DNA from: Kutzneria sp. CA-103260
Lineage (GTDB): Bacteria > Actinomycetota > Actinomycetes > Mycobacteriales > Pseudonocardiaceae
Assembly: GCF_018263855.1 (NCBI RefSeq)
Contig: NZ_CP073318.1
Coordinates: forward strand, 10,044,001-10,108,000
Direction of reading: 5' to 3'
DNA: 64,000 nucleotides
The notes under the pieces were generated by a model, which was given only the letters and a program-made list of their open reading frames with translations, did not search any database and was not told where the DNA came from. The translations under genes and the position numbers were made by a program. Shown one piece after another: positions 33,163 to 41,570 of the stretch (positions within the stretch are counted from its first letter, which is position 1; each line of letters starts with the position of its first letter).

Positions 33163-34130
33163 TGACCCGAACCGTCGACGTGCCCGACCTGGTCTCTCGG
33201 GCCAGGTCGGGCGAGCCGCGGGCGGTCGCGCGGCTGATCTCGCTCGTCGAGGACGCCAGCCCGCACCTGCGGGAAGTGGCCGCCGCGCTCGGCCCGCACA
33301 CCGGCCGGGCGTGGGTGGTCGGCCTCACCGGCGCGCCCGGCGTCGGCAAGTCGACGATGACCTCCCAGCTGGTGACCGCGTTGCGGCGCAAGGAACTTCG
33401 CGTCGGCGTGCTGGCCGTGGACCCGTCCTCGCCGTTCTCCGGCGGGGCGCTGCTCGGCGACCGGGTGCGGATGCAGGAGCACGCCACCGACGCCGGCGTG
33501 TTCATCCGGTCGATGGCCAGCCGCGGGCATCTCGGCGGGCTGTCCTGGGCCACGCCGCAGGCGCTGCGGGTGCTCGACGCCGCCGGCTGCGACGTGGTGC
33601 TGATCGAGACCGTCGGCGTCGGGCAGTCCGAGGTCGAGGTGGCCGGGCTGGCCGACACCACGCTGGTGCTGGTCGCGCCGGGCATGGGCGACGGCATCCA
33701 GGCGGCCAAGGCCGGCATCCTGGAGATCGCCGACGTTTTCGTGGTGAACAAGGCCGACCGGGACGGCGCCGATCGGACCGTCCGGGAGCTCAAGCACGGA
33801 CTGTCGCTGGCCCGCCGCGAACGGCTCGGCCCCAGCTGGCGGCCACCAGTGGTGCGGGCCGTCGCCGCTCAGGGCGAGGGCCTGGACGAGCTGGTGGAGG
33901 CCATCGACAAGCACCACCAGTGGCTGGTCGACCGGGGTGAGCTGGAGCAGCGCCGACAGGCCCGCGCCGCCGCCGAGGTCGAGGCCATCGCGTTGGCCCA
34001 CCTGCGTTCCCGCATCGGCGACCTTCGCGGCGGCACCGCCCTGAGCCAGCTGGCCAAACGCGTCGCCGCCGGCGAAGTCGACCCCTACGCCGCCGCCGAC
34101 GACCTCATCGCCGGCCTCTCCACCCCCTGA
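33162..34130 (+). CDS. meaB: Methylmalonyl-CoA mutase-associated GTPase MeaB
   Basis: The protein has 322 residues in the G3E P-loop GTPase family. Walker A is GAPGVGKST, followed by LAVDPSSPFSGGALLGDR, the switch regions IRSMASRGHLGG and ETVGVGQSEVEV, and NKAD for guanine binding. MeaB guards B12-dependent acyl-CoA mutases and removes damaged cofactor. The GTG overlaps the last base of the thiolase stop, so the two are translationally coupled. No mutase subunit is present in the window. Confidence 0.93.
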   Translation: MTRTVDVPDLVSRARSGEPRAVARLISLVEDASPHLREVAAALGPHTGRAWVVGLTGAPGVGKSTMTSQLVTALRRKELRVGVLAVDPSSPFSGGALLGDRVRMQEHATDAGVFIRSMASRGHLGGLSWATPQALRVLDAAGCDVVLIETVGVGQSEVEVAGLADTTLVLVAPGMGDGIQAAKAGILEIADVFVVNKADRDGADRTVRELKHGLSLARRERLGPSWRPPVVRAVAAQGEGLDELVEAIDKHHQWLVDRGELEQRRQARAAAEVEAIALAHLRSRIGDLRGGTALSQLAKRVAAGEVDPYAAADDLIAGLSTP

Positions 34131-34149
34131 CCCCGCCCCTCCCTTTTTT

Positions 34150-34204
34150 CGCCACATGTGGTCCACATGTAGCTCTGGGAGTCGACTGTGGCGCACATGT
34201 GGCG
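34150..34204. promoter_or_regulatory. Cluster of CACATGTGG half-sites with 11-bp inverted repeat
   Basis: CGCCACATGTG (34150-34160) is inverted exactly at 34194-34204, with a third ACATGT at 34165-34170 between. A run of six T (34144-34149) just before may end the meaB transcript. The cluster is 100 bases upstream of a small helical-protein gene. It looks like a multi-site operator. Confidence 0.45.
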
Positions 34205-34305
34205 TTTGCTGGTGCGAATGGCGCTGGGTGGGTGGTGGTGGACCGGTCTGGTGGCGGGGGTGGTGTCGGTGAGTCGGCGAGCTTGATCCAACCGGCGGTG
34301 GCAGG

Positions 34306-34659
34306 ATGTCGCGGGTGACCAGTGCTCCGATCCTGCCCGCGACGGTGGCGGCAGCCCACCTCAAGTCGTGCGCGGCCGAGTTGGCCGGGGCCGAGTTCAA
34401 CGGCATGGACGACGTGCAGGCGATCGTGCCGGTGCTGGCGCGGGCCCAGCGGCAACTGGCGGTCGCGCTGGGCAACCTGGCCCGTCACGCGGATGGTGGC
34501 CCGGCAGGTGGCGCAGGGGTCATCGACCTGTCGGCGGCGGTGACTGCGCTGGCCGAAGTACTGTGTGCTGCGTCCGACGCCGCCGACGCTACGGCGGATG
34601 CTCTCGACGAGTCCTTGCCGCTGCTGGAAAGTCTCGCCGACGGCGACACCCGTTCGTAG
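34306..34659 (+). CDS. Small Ala-rich helical protein, unknown function
   Basis: The protein has 117 residues, almost entirely helix-forming (Ala, Leu, Asp) with no membrane segment and no Cys after the first third. Segments such as VQAIVPVLARAQRQLAVAL and LPLLESLADGD suggest a soluble helical bundle. Codon use is normal for the region, so it is probably real. Start ATG or the GTG three codons later. No family recognised. Confidence 0.55.
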   Translation: MSRVTSAPILPATVAAAHLKSCAAELAGAEFNGMDDVQAIVPVLARAQRQLAVALGNLARHADGGPAGGAGVIDLSAAVTALAEVLCAASDAADATADALDESLPLLESLADGDTRS

Positions 34660-34771
34660 CAGCAACGCCGTCGTTTTCGCCGATTACCCTGGACCGCAAG
34701 CGTTTTCGAGCGCCACCGAGGTGCTTCCCCCGCCGTTGTTGACGTGGCCAGCCGTCGAGGAGGGGTCGACT

Positions 34772-35647
34772 GTGCGCAGCTTCTGGAAGGGCAGCATCGG
34801 ATTCGGGCTCGTGAGCATTCCCGTCAAGGCGTACAAGGCGACTGAGGAGCATGGGCTCGGGCTGCGCCAGGTGCACGCCGTCGACGGCGGACGGATCCGG
34901 CTGACCCGGCACTGTGAGATCGACGGCGCCGAGGTGCCGGCGGCCGAGGTGGGGCGGGCCGCGGAGACCGGCGGCGGGGACGTCGTGCTGATCACCGACG
35001 AGGATCTGGCCACGCTGCCGGTGCCGACGCTGCGCACCATCGCCGTGCACGCCTTCGCCCCGCCCGAGCAGATCGACTCGCTGTGCCTGTCCCGCGGCTA
35101 CTACCTGGAGCCCGACACCAACGGCGTCCGCCCGTACGTCCTGTTCGCCGAGGCGCTGCGCCGGTCGGGCAAGGTCGCGGTGATCAAGGTGGCCTTCCGG
35201 CAGCGGGAGACCATGGGCGTGGTGCGGGTCCGCGACGGCGTGCTCGTGCTGGAGACGATGGTGTGGCCCAACGAGATCCGCACCCCGGACTTTCCCTTCC
35301 TGGACGAGGACGTGGACGTCCGGCTGCCGGAGCTCAAGGCCGCCACCGCGTTGATCGACTGCCTGACCCGGGACTTCGATCCGGCCGAGCACGCCGACGC
35401 GTACCGCGAGGCCCTGGACGAGCTGATCGAGGCCAAGGCCGCCGGCAACGAGGTGATCCGGCCAGAGGTGCCGATCCAGCCCAACGGCTCGGGGGACCTG
35501 CTGACGGCGCTGGAGGCGAGCCTGAAAGCGTTGGAGCCCAAGGGATCCGGTTCGGTGCGGCGGGCCCGGGCCGCCGCCAAGAAGGCCGGCGAGGCCGCCG
35601 ACCGCGCCCACAAGGCCGCCCGCACCGCCACCAAATCCCGCCGCTAG
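34772..35647 (+). CDS. ku: Ku protein, non-homologous end joining
   Basis: The protein has 291 residues. The typical bacterial Ku start is present (VRSFWKGSIGFGLVSIPVKAY), with the beta-barrel/bridge region YYLEPDTNG and the conserved ALIDCLTRDFDP. The C-terminus is a Lys/Arg/Ala-rich tail (KKAGEAADRAHKAARTATK) that aids DNA binding. Ku forms a homodimeric ring on double-strand ends and recruits LigD, which is not in this window. Start: GTG with GAGGAGGGG upstream. A second Ku elsewhere would be common in this group. Confidence 0.93.
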   Translation: MRSFWKGSIGFGLVSIPVKAYKATEEHGLGLRQVHAVDGGRIRLTRHCEIDGAEVPAAEVGRAAETGGGDVVLITDEDLATLPVPTLRTIAVHAFAPPEQIDSLCLSRGYYLEPDTNGVRPYVLFAEALRRSGKVAVIKVAFRQRETMGVVRVRDGVLVLETMVWPNEIRTPDFPFLDEDVDVRLPELKAATALIDCLTRDFDPAEHADAYREALDELIEAKAAGNEVIRPEVPIQPNGSGDLLTALEASLKALEPKGSGSVRRARAAAKKAGEAADRAHKAARTATKSRR

Positions 35648-35866
35648 CACCCCGGCAGACCCCGTGACTCACGCTTCAGACACACCGAATGTAGGTTTCG
35701 GGCACGCCAGTCCACTGTGGACAATCGGCGTGTTGATGCTGCGGAAGCCCGTGTGCGTACCGGGGCGGGCACGGGCTTTCCCTTGTCGGGGCAGCAGGTT
35801 TCGCGGCCGTTCCGGTGCTGGTCAGTGACCCGGAAGCGAACAAAAGGGGTGTGGGCCCGGTCAGAT

Positions 35867-36295
35867 GTGAACGATTCCGATCAACTCGTGCTGGCGCCCG
35901 GCGTGACAAGGGGTTACGCGACACTCCTGACCGCGGCGACCACCACAATTCTGCTCGTGGCGGCGATCTGGCTGTCGACCCAGGTGCGACCCGGCCCGCT
36001 GTGGCACGCGGTGGCGCTATTCGCCCACCTGGCCCCTCGCTGGTCGGGGCTGGGGATCCTGGTCGCGAGCGGCACCCTGCTCCAGCCCAACCTTCGGTCG
36101 CCGGTGACGTTGGGGAAGCTGAGTGCCGGGTTGTGGGCAGAAGAGTTTCTGCCCACAACCGCATTTCGGTGTGACGCTAAGCGGGACTCGCGGGGGTTAG
36201 TGGGGGAGGATGAGGAGGGCGTCGCCGATGGGGCGTTCGCCGGTGGCGTCGGACGGGGAGGTGACGAGCTTTCCGTTGACAGCCATGGCAGTTGA
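35867..36295 (+). CDS. Possible small membrane protein with aberrant C-terminus (partly antisense to neighbour)
   Basis: The reading frame from GTG at 35867 (alternative GTG at 35849) encodes about 142 residues. Residues 1-85 have normal GC-rich codon use and two hydrophobic helices (TLLTAATTTILLVAAIW and SGLGILVASGTLL). After that, codon use degrades and the frame runs through a terminator hairpin and 99 bases into the opposite strand of the glycosidase gene. A real gene may have lost its original end here. Evidence for expression is weak. Confidence 0.35.
   Translation: MNDSDQLVLAPGVTRGYATLLTAATTTILLVAAIWLSTQVRPGPLWHAVALFAHLAPRWSGLGILVASGTLLQPNLRSPVTLGKLSAGLWAEEFLPTTAFRCDAKRDSRGLVGEDEEGVADGAFAGGVGRGGDELSVDSHGS
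36129..36160. terminator. 14-bp perfect hairpin terminator
   Basis: GGTTGTGGGCAGAA (36129-36142) is repeated inverted at 36147-36160 with loop GAGT. It probably ends the minus-strand glycosidase transcript, whose stop is 37 bases away. Confidence 0.75.
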
Positions 36296-37681
36296 GCCGC
36301 CGCCGTCGAGGTTCATGGCCTGGACCGCACCCAGGCCGGCGAGCATCCGAGCGCCTTCCAGCACGGAGAATCCCTCGCTGTAGCCGGGCTGCCGGCCGTC
36401 CACGGTCACGATGATCAGACGCCCCGAGCGGTCGAGGCCGACCATGGTGCGGGGGTTGCGCTTGATGGCCCAGCCGTAGAGGTACGAGGGATCGCCGGGG
36501 TGGGAAACGCCGTCGGCCACGGCATCCACCGACACGCGGCCGTCGCGCACCAGCCACGGGCCGCCGTTCAGAACCCCTTGGGCTTGAACGGTTCGCCCGC
36601 GCTGGTCCACGACCCGAGAGTCGAGGCGCAGCTTGGCACCGGGCTGGGCGTGGGCGGAAAGCCACGCGGCCCCGGTCCCGATGCCTTGCAGCACATGGCC
36701 ATTCGCCGGCACATCCCCACCCCGGGGCTGCAACGCCGTCACAACGCCGTGTGCGTCGAGCACGGCCTGCACGCCATCGCCGGCGGGCGTCGACGTGCCG
36801 AGTTGGGGCGTGAACAGCACCAGCTCGTTGGGATTGGCGCAGGTGGTGTCGTGCAACGGCTTGGACGTCGGCTGGTCGCCGGGCTCGCCGCAGTTGCGGA
36901 TGATGCCGGGCTTTCGGTTGACGCCGTTGACGGTCATGCCGTTCACGGTGACCTGGGTCCGCAGGCTGCCGATCGACGGCCGCTGACCGAGGGCCAGTTC
37001 GACCCGGCCGTCGGTGGCCTCGCTCTGGAGTTGGCCGTCGTAGACGCCGAGCCCCGCGGCCTCACCCGGGATGCCGTCGGCCGGGTCGATGACGAAGAAC
37101 CCGCCGTTCACGCCGACCAGCGCCCCGGCCGCGGCGGCCAGCGACGAGGTGGTGCGGCGGCCGGTGGCCGACGGGCCGTGGGTGGCGACGACCTGGCCGG
37201 TGAACCGCCGTGGGTCGACGACGGCGACCTTGACGTGCTCCGGGCCCTGCGACTGCGGGCCGTCCTGGCCGGTCCACTCGGTGGTGACGGTGAAGCCCGC
37301 CGCCTTCATCGCAGCTGCGGTCGAAGCGGCCGCGGCCTGCGAGGAGAACGACCCGACCCGAACCCGCCAGCCCAGCGCCCCGCGCGGCGAATCCGCGAAC
37401 GCCGGCCAGTCGACTTCCTCGGCCCGGGCGGCGAAACCCTTGGCGGACAAGGCTTGCACCAGGGCCTGCGCATGATCCTGGGTGCCCAGGGCCGCCGGCG
37501 GGGCATCCGGGTCCTGGCTGGAGCTCGGCACGGCCACGGTGACGGTCCAGCTGTTGTGGCCGGTGCCCTGGCCCAGCGTCACGGACCAGACCTCGACCCC
37601 CGGGGCCAGCACCTCGACGGGAGCGGCCGGCGGGTTCACACCCAGCACCAGCGCGCCGGTCAGCAGCAGCTTGGTCAGCAC
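36197..37681 (-). CDS. Secreted phosphodiester glycosidase (NAGPA-like, DUF2233) with SPOR domain
   Basis: The protein has 494 residues. It has a short signal peptide (LLLTGALVLGVNPPAAP), then a SPOR-like domain (about 45-130; RVRVGSFSSQAAAASTAAAM) that binds glycan strands. The C-terminal phosphodiester-glycosidase domain (about 145-490) has GALVGVNGGFFVID, RTMVGLDRSGRLIIVTVDG and AVQAMNLDGGGSTAM, matching the family of the human uncovering enzyme (NAGPA). It would cleave sugar-1-phosphodiester links outside the cell. It starts 72 bases after the sugar-binding gene of the mannose-type operon on the same strand. Confidence 0.88.
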   Translation of the reverse strand: MLTKLLLTGALVLGVNPPAAPVEVLAPGVEVWSVTLGQGTGHNSWTVTVAVPSSSQDPDAPPAALGTQDHAQALVQALSAKGFAARAEEVDWPAFADSPRGALGWRVRVGSFSSQAAAASTAAAMKAAGFTVTTEWTGQDGPQSQGPEHVKVAVVDPRRFTGQVVATHGPSATGRRTTSSLAAAAGALVGVNGGFFVIDPADGIPGEAAGLGVYDGQLQSEATDGRVELALGQRPSIGSLRTQVTVNGMTVNGVNRKPGIIRNCGEPGDQPTSKPLHDTTCANPNELVLFTPQLGTSTPAGDGVQAVLDAHGVVTALQPRGGDVPANGHVLQGIGTGAAWLSAHAQPGAKLRLDSRVVDQRGRTVQAQGVLNGGPWLVRDGRVSVDAVADGVSHPGDPSYLYGWAIKRNPRTMVGLDRSGRLIIVTVDGRQPGYSEGFSVLEGARMLAGLGAVQAMNLDGGGSTAMAVNGKLVTSPSDATGERPIGDALLILPH

Positions 37682-37753
37682 AGAGGGAAAATAGCCGGTG
37701 AGGGGCCGGAATCCGACCCCTCACCGGGACTGTTCAGCTGAAAGCCACCTGGG

Positions 37754-38740
37754 TCAGGAGCAGCTGGACTTGTAGAAGTACTTGGACTGCTGGTCCATGT
37801 TGTCCTTGGTGATCGACACCAGGTCGGTGGCGATGTTGCGGGTCACCGAACCGCCGGTCAGCGAGGCGACCGCCTGGTCCACGCCGTCCTTGCCGATGGT
37901 CGCCGGGTCCTGGGCGATCAGCGCCTGGAAGCTGCCGTCCTTGAGGTCGCTGACCTCCTTGGGGCTGGCGTCGAAGCCGACCAGGTTGACCGCGCCGGTC
38001 TTGCCGGCGGTGCGCAGACCGGTGGCCGCGCCCTCGCCGGTGTTCAGGTTGGTGGCGAAGATGCCGATCAGGTCGGGCGTGCTGGACAGGGTCGCCGTCA
38101 CCTTGGACGCCGACTGGGCGGCGTCGTTGTCGGTGTACTGCTGCCCGACGTAGCTGAGGTTCGGGTACTTGGCGATCTCCTCCTTGAAGCCCTTCTCCCG
38201 AGCGTCGGTGGTGGAGGTGCCGGCGGTGGTGTTGAGCACCAGCACCGAGCCCTTCTTGTCACCGACGAGCTTGGCGAGCGTGTCGGCGGCCAGTTTGCCG
38301 CCCTGCTCATTGTTGGAGGAGATGGACGACGCCGAGATGGAGGTGTCCTGCAAGGAGGTGTCGACCTCGACGACCTTCACGCCCGCGTCCTTGAGCTGCT
38401 TCATCGGAGCGGCCATGGCCTTGTCGTCGGTGGGCGCGATCAGCACCGCCGCCGGCTTGTTGGCCAGCACGCCGGTGACGATCGGCGTCTGGTCGGCCGG
38501 GTCGAACTTCTGCGGGGCCTGGGTCTTGATGGTGTAGCCCTTGGCCTTCGCCTCGGCCTCGGCCCCGCACTGCATGGAGATGTAGAACGGCTCGGCGGTG
38601 ATGCCCGGGATCAGCACCAGGCTCTTGTTGTCCGAAGAGGACGATCCGGAGGACTGTCCGACCTGCCCGGCGCACGCCGTGGCGAGCAGCGACACGGCCG
38701 CCAGCGCGGCGAGGCCGGTGATCCTTCTGGTGTCTGTCAT
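37754..38740 (-). CDS. Sugar ABC transporter substrate-binding lipoprotein (RbsB family)
   Basis: The protein has 328 residues. The signal peptide ends in the lipobox LLATACAG, so it is a membrane-anchored lipoprotein. The type I periplasmic-binding fold is evident: SLVLIPGITAEPFYISMQ, PAAVLIAPTDDKAM, VGFDASPKEVSDLKDGSFQ. It belongs to the ribose/xylose/galactose group. Its permease and ATPase genes lie just upstream on the same strand; with the adjacent mannose-6-phosphate isomerase and alpha-mannosidase, mannose or a manno-oligosaccharide is the likely ligand (inference). Confidence 0.9.
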   Translation of the reverse strand: MTDTRRITGLAALAAVSLLATACAGQVGQSSGSSSSDNKSLVLIPGITAEPFYISMQCGAEAEAKAKGYTIKTQAPQKFDPADQTPIVTGVLANKPAAVLIAPTDDKAMAAPMKQLKDAGVKVVEVDTSLQDTSISASSISSNNEQGGKLAADTLAKLVGDKKGSVLVLNTTAGTSTTDAREKGFKEEIAKYPNLSYVGQQYTDNDAAQSASKVTATLSSTPDLIGIFATNLNTGEGAATGLRTAGKTGAVNLVGFDASPKEVSDLKDGSFQALIAQDPATIGKDGVDQAVASLTGGSVTRNIATDLVSITKDNMDQQSKYFYKSSCS

Positions 38741-38764
38741 CGTTGATAGACCTTTCCTTGCCAG

Positions 38765-39793
38765 TCAGCGCTGGTTGCGTGCCTTGCGGCGGGTCTGGTC
38801 GAACCAGACGGCCGCCACCAGCACGATCGCGACCGCGATGGGCTGCCAGAACTGGTTCACCTGGATGATGGTGAGGCCCTTGCTGAGCACCGCCGGGATG
38901 AAAACGCCGATCACCGTGCCGATGACCGACCCCACGCCACCGAAGACACTGGTGCCACCGAGCACCACGCCGGCGATCGCGTTCAGGTTGTCCGTGCTGT
39001 GGCTGGTCAACGTGGTGGTGGTGAAGTGGGCCAGCGACATGAAGCCGGCCAGCCCGGACAGGCCGCCGGCCAGCACGTACACCAGCACCAGGTGCCGGGT
39101 CACGCTGATGCCGGTGCGCTGCGCGGCCACCTCGTTCGAACCGATGGCGTACGTGTAGCGGCCGAAGCGAGTGGTGCTCAGCAGCCAGGCGCCGATCGCG
39201 GTCACCAGCGCCGCGAAGATCACCATGGTCGGGACTCCGCCGAGCAGGGTGCCGAAGCCCAGCGAGTCCCGCAGGGTGTCCGGCACGCTGCGCACGTCGG
39301 AACCGCCGGTGAGCAGCTCGGCGGCGCCGAGCGCGGCGCCGAACGAGCCGAGCGTCACGATCAGCGGCGGGATCTTGGCCTTAGCGATGAGTAGCCCGTT
39401 GAGTACACCCCACGCGCAGCCGCTGACGATCGCGACGATGCCGCCGACGATGACCACACCCCAGCCGCCGTTGGTGGAGTCGCCGCCGCACATCGCGTTC
39501 ATGGTCAGGGCCGACGTGACGCCGGAGAAGACCAGCACCGAGCCGACGGACAGGTCGATACCGGACGTGACGATCACGAACGTCATGCCGACCGACAAGA
39601 CCAGCAGCACCGCGGTCTCGATCAGCAGCTGCTGGAAGTTGAACAGGTTCAGGACCCCGGTCGGGTTGATGGCGCCGAACACGACGATCACCGCCAGCAG
39701 GACCAGCCCGATCCACAGCGTGTTCGCGCCGGCCAACCGCTTGGCCAGCGAGCGCTGCTCCTGCTTCGGGGCTTGTTCGGTCACTGTGCTCAC
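38765..39793 (-). CDS. Sugar ABC transporter permease (RbsC family)
   Basis: The protein has 342 residues with about ten membrane segments. The RbsC-type motifs are IETAVLLVLSVGMTFVIVTSGIDLSVGS and LNAIAGVVLGGTSVFGGVGSVIGT, close to the ATPase-contacting loop. The start is a GTG with GGAGG 7 bases upstream, overlapping the ATPase stop by two bases. It forms the channel of the importer with the ATPase and binding protein beside it. Confidence 0.92.
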   Translation of the reverse strand: MSTVTEQAPKQEQRSLAKRLAGANTLWIGLVLLAVIVVFGAINPTGVLNLFNFQQLLIETAVLLVLSVGMTFVIVTSGIDLSVGSVLVFSGVTSALTMNAMCGGDSTNGGWGVVIVGGIVAIVSGCAWGVLNGLLIAKAKIPPLIVTLGSFGAALGAAELLTGGSDVRSVPDTLRDSLGFGTLLGGVPTMVIFAALVTAIGAWLLSTTRFGRYTYAIGSNEVAAQRTGISVTRHLVLVYVLAGGLSGLAGFMSLAHFTTTTLTSHSTDNLNAIAGVVLGGTSVFGGVGSVIGTVIGVFIPAVLSKGLTIIQVNQFWQPIAVAIVLVAAVWFDQTRRKARNQR

Positions 39794-40554
39794 GATGCGT
39801 CCTCCTGCATCAGCGCGCCGGTCATCGCGCCGACGAGGTCCTCCAACGACGCCTCGGACGCCTTGAACCGGGCCACCCGCTTGCCCAGCCGCAGCACCTC
39901 GACGCGGTCCGACACCGACAGCACCTCGGGCATGTTGTGGCTGATCAGCACCACGCCGATGCCCTGGTCCCGGACCTTGCGGATCACGTCCAGCACCCGC
40001 TCCCGCTGCACCACGCCGAGCGCGGCGGTCGGCTCGTCCATGAACACGACCTTGCTGGCCCACACCACCGACCGGGCCACGGCCACGCTCTGCCGCTGCC
40101 CGCCGGACAGTGCCCCGATCGGCACGTCCACGCTCTGCAGCGTGACGCCCAGCCGGGAGAACTCCTCACTGGCCCGCCGGCGCATCTCGGCCTTGTCCAG
40201 CATGCCGAGCGCGCCGAGCAGGCCCTTGCGCTTGATCTCCCGGCCCAGGTACAGGTTGGCCGCCGGGTCCAGGTCGGGCGCGACGGCCAGGTCCTGGTAC
40301 ACCGTCTCGATGCCCAGCGAGCGGGCGACGGTCGGCGAGTCCAGGTGGATCTCCTTGCCGTCCAACAGGATCTGGCCCGAGTCGGGCTGCTCCGCGCCGG
40401 ACAGGCACTTGATGAACGTGGACTTGCCGGCGCCGTTGTCGCCGATCAGCGAGACGACCTCGCCCGCGGACACCGCGAACGAGGCCCCACGCAGCGCTTC
40501 GACGCTGCCGTAGTGCTTGACGAGCGACTTCGCCTCCAGCAGCGGCGTGCTCAC
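39790..40554 (-). CDS. Sugar ABC transporter ATP-binding protein (single-domain RbsA type)
   Basis: The protein has 254 residues and one nucleotide-binding domain. Walker A GDNGAGKST, signature LSGGQRQSVAVARS, Walker B KVVFMDEPTAAL and the switch His in VVLISHNM are all present. Most RbsA proteins have two such domains; single-domain versions like this (XylG-half, FrcA type) form homodimers. The start is a GTG that overlaps the end of the isomerase gene by four bases. It energises import of the sugar captured by the lipoprotein. Confidence 0.92.
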   Translation of the reverse strand: MSTPLLEAKSLVKHYGSVEALRGASFAVSAGEVVSLIGDNGAGKSTFIKCLSGAEQPDSGQILLDGKEIHLDSPTVARSLGIETVYQDLAVAPDLDPAANLYLGREIKRKGLLGALGMLDKAEMRRRASEEFSRLGVTLQSVDVPIGALSGGQRQSVAVARSVVWASKVVFMDEPTAALGVVQRERVLDVIRKVRDQGIGVVLISHNMPEVLSVSDRVEVLRLGKRVARFKASEASLEDLVGAMTGALMQEDAS

Positions 40555-41570
40555 GTGCGCACCTCCGGGGGTAGACACCGGACGGCGACCACTCCACCGT
40601 CCAACTTGGACGATCCGGCCGAGTGGGGCACCACGAACGTGTCCCCGCGCCGCACGGCGATCGGGTCGCCGCCCTCGACGTGCAGCCGGCCCTCGCCCTC
40701 CAACGCGACCAGCACGGCGAAGGACGGGGCCAGCTCGACCGCGGAGTCGGCGTGCAGCCGCTGGGCGCGGAAGAAGTCGCTGTTGGGCAACAGGTCCACG
40801 ACCGGCTCGCGGCGCTCGGCGGTGTGCTTGACGATCGTGTCCAGCCGGCCCGCGTCCCAGCCGGAGAAGTCCAGCGCCCGCAACGCGGTGGCCTGGCCGA
40901 GACCCAGGTGCCAGGAGTCCGGCCCGTCCAGGAAGCCCTGCCACTCGATGGTGATGGAGAAGTCGGTCGGCTGCTGGAGCTCGACGATGAACACGCCCTC
41001 GCCGATGGCGTGCGGCAGGCCGGCCGGGATGAACACCGTGTCGCCGGCCTTGACCGGCACTGTGTTCAGCGCGTCCAGCATGGCCTTGCGGTCCTGAGTG
41101 GTCACCCAGTTGTCGACCACGGCCGGGTCGGCGTCGGCCTTGAATCCGATGTGGACGGTTGGGTTCGGGCCGGTGGTGCCGACCACGATCCAGGCCTCGG
41201 TCTTGCCGTGCCGGCAGTTCAGGTGGTCGGCCGCGAACGCGTCGGTCGGGTGGTAGTGCACCGGCAGCCGCTGGCCCGCGTCCAGCAGCTTCACCAGTAA
41301 CGCCGTGTCCGCCCCGTACTCGGCGACGTGCTCCGCCCCCAGCCAGGCGGTCGGGTCGGCCGCCACCGCGTCCCGCAGCAGAGTGCCGTCGGGCAGCGGC
41401 GACAGACCCGCCTGCTTGCCGAACTGGGTGGTGATCGAACCGACCCAGTCCTCGGGGCCGAAGTCGGCGGTGGCCGCCAGGCCGCGCAGCTCGGCGATCG
41501 CCGCGCCGCCCCGGTAGAACTGCCGGGGCTGGTTGGCGGCCAACCGGACGGGCCGCAAAACATCACTCAC
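40551..41570 (-). CDS. Class I mannose-6-phosphate isomerase-like protein
   Basis: The protein has 339 residues in a two-cupin type I phosphomannose isomerase fold. Metal-binding features are LPVHYHPTDAFAADHLNCRHGKTEAWIVV and FIPAGLPHAIGEGVFIVELQQ. The enzyme interconverts mannose-6-phosphate and fructose-6-phosphate, linking imported mannose to glycolysis. The GTG overlaps the lacI stop (GTGA), so it is translated with the regulator. It is shorter than fungal enzymes and close to actinobacterial ManA-like proteins in sugar operons. Confidence 0.88.
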   Translation of the reverse strand: MSDVLRPVRLAANQPRQFYRGGAAIAELRGLAATADFGPEDWVGSITTQFGKQAGLSPLPDGTLLRDAVAADPTAWLGAEHVAEYGADTALLVKLLDAGQRLPVHYHPTDAFAADHLNCRHGKTEAWIVVGTTGPNPTVHIGFKADADPAVVDNWVTTQDRKAMLDALNTVPVKAGDTVFIPAGLPHAIGEGVFIVELQQPTDFSITIEWQGFLDGPDSWHLGLGQATALRALDFSGWDAGRLDTIVKHTAERREPVVDLLPNSDFFRAQRLHADSAVELAPSFAVLVALEGEGRLHVEGGDPIAVRRGDTFVVPHSAGSSKLDGGVVAVRCLPPEVRT

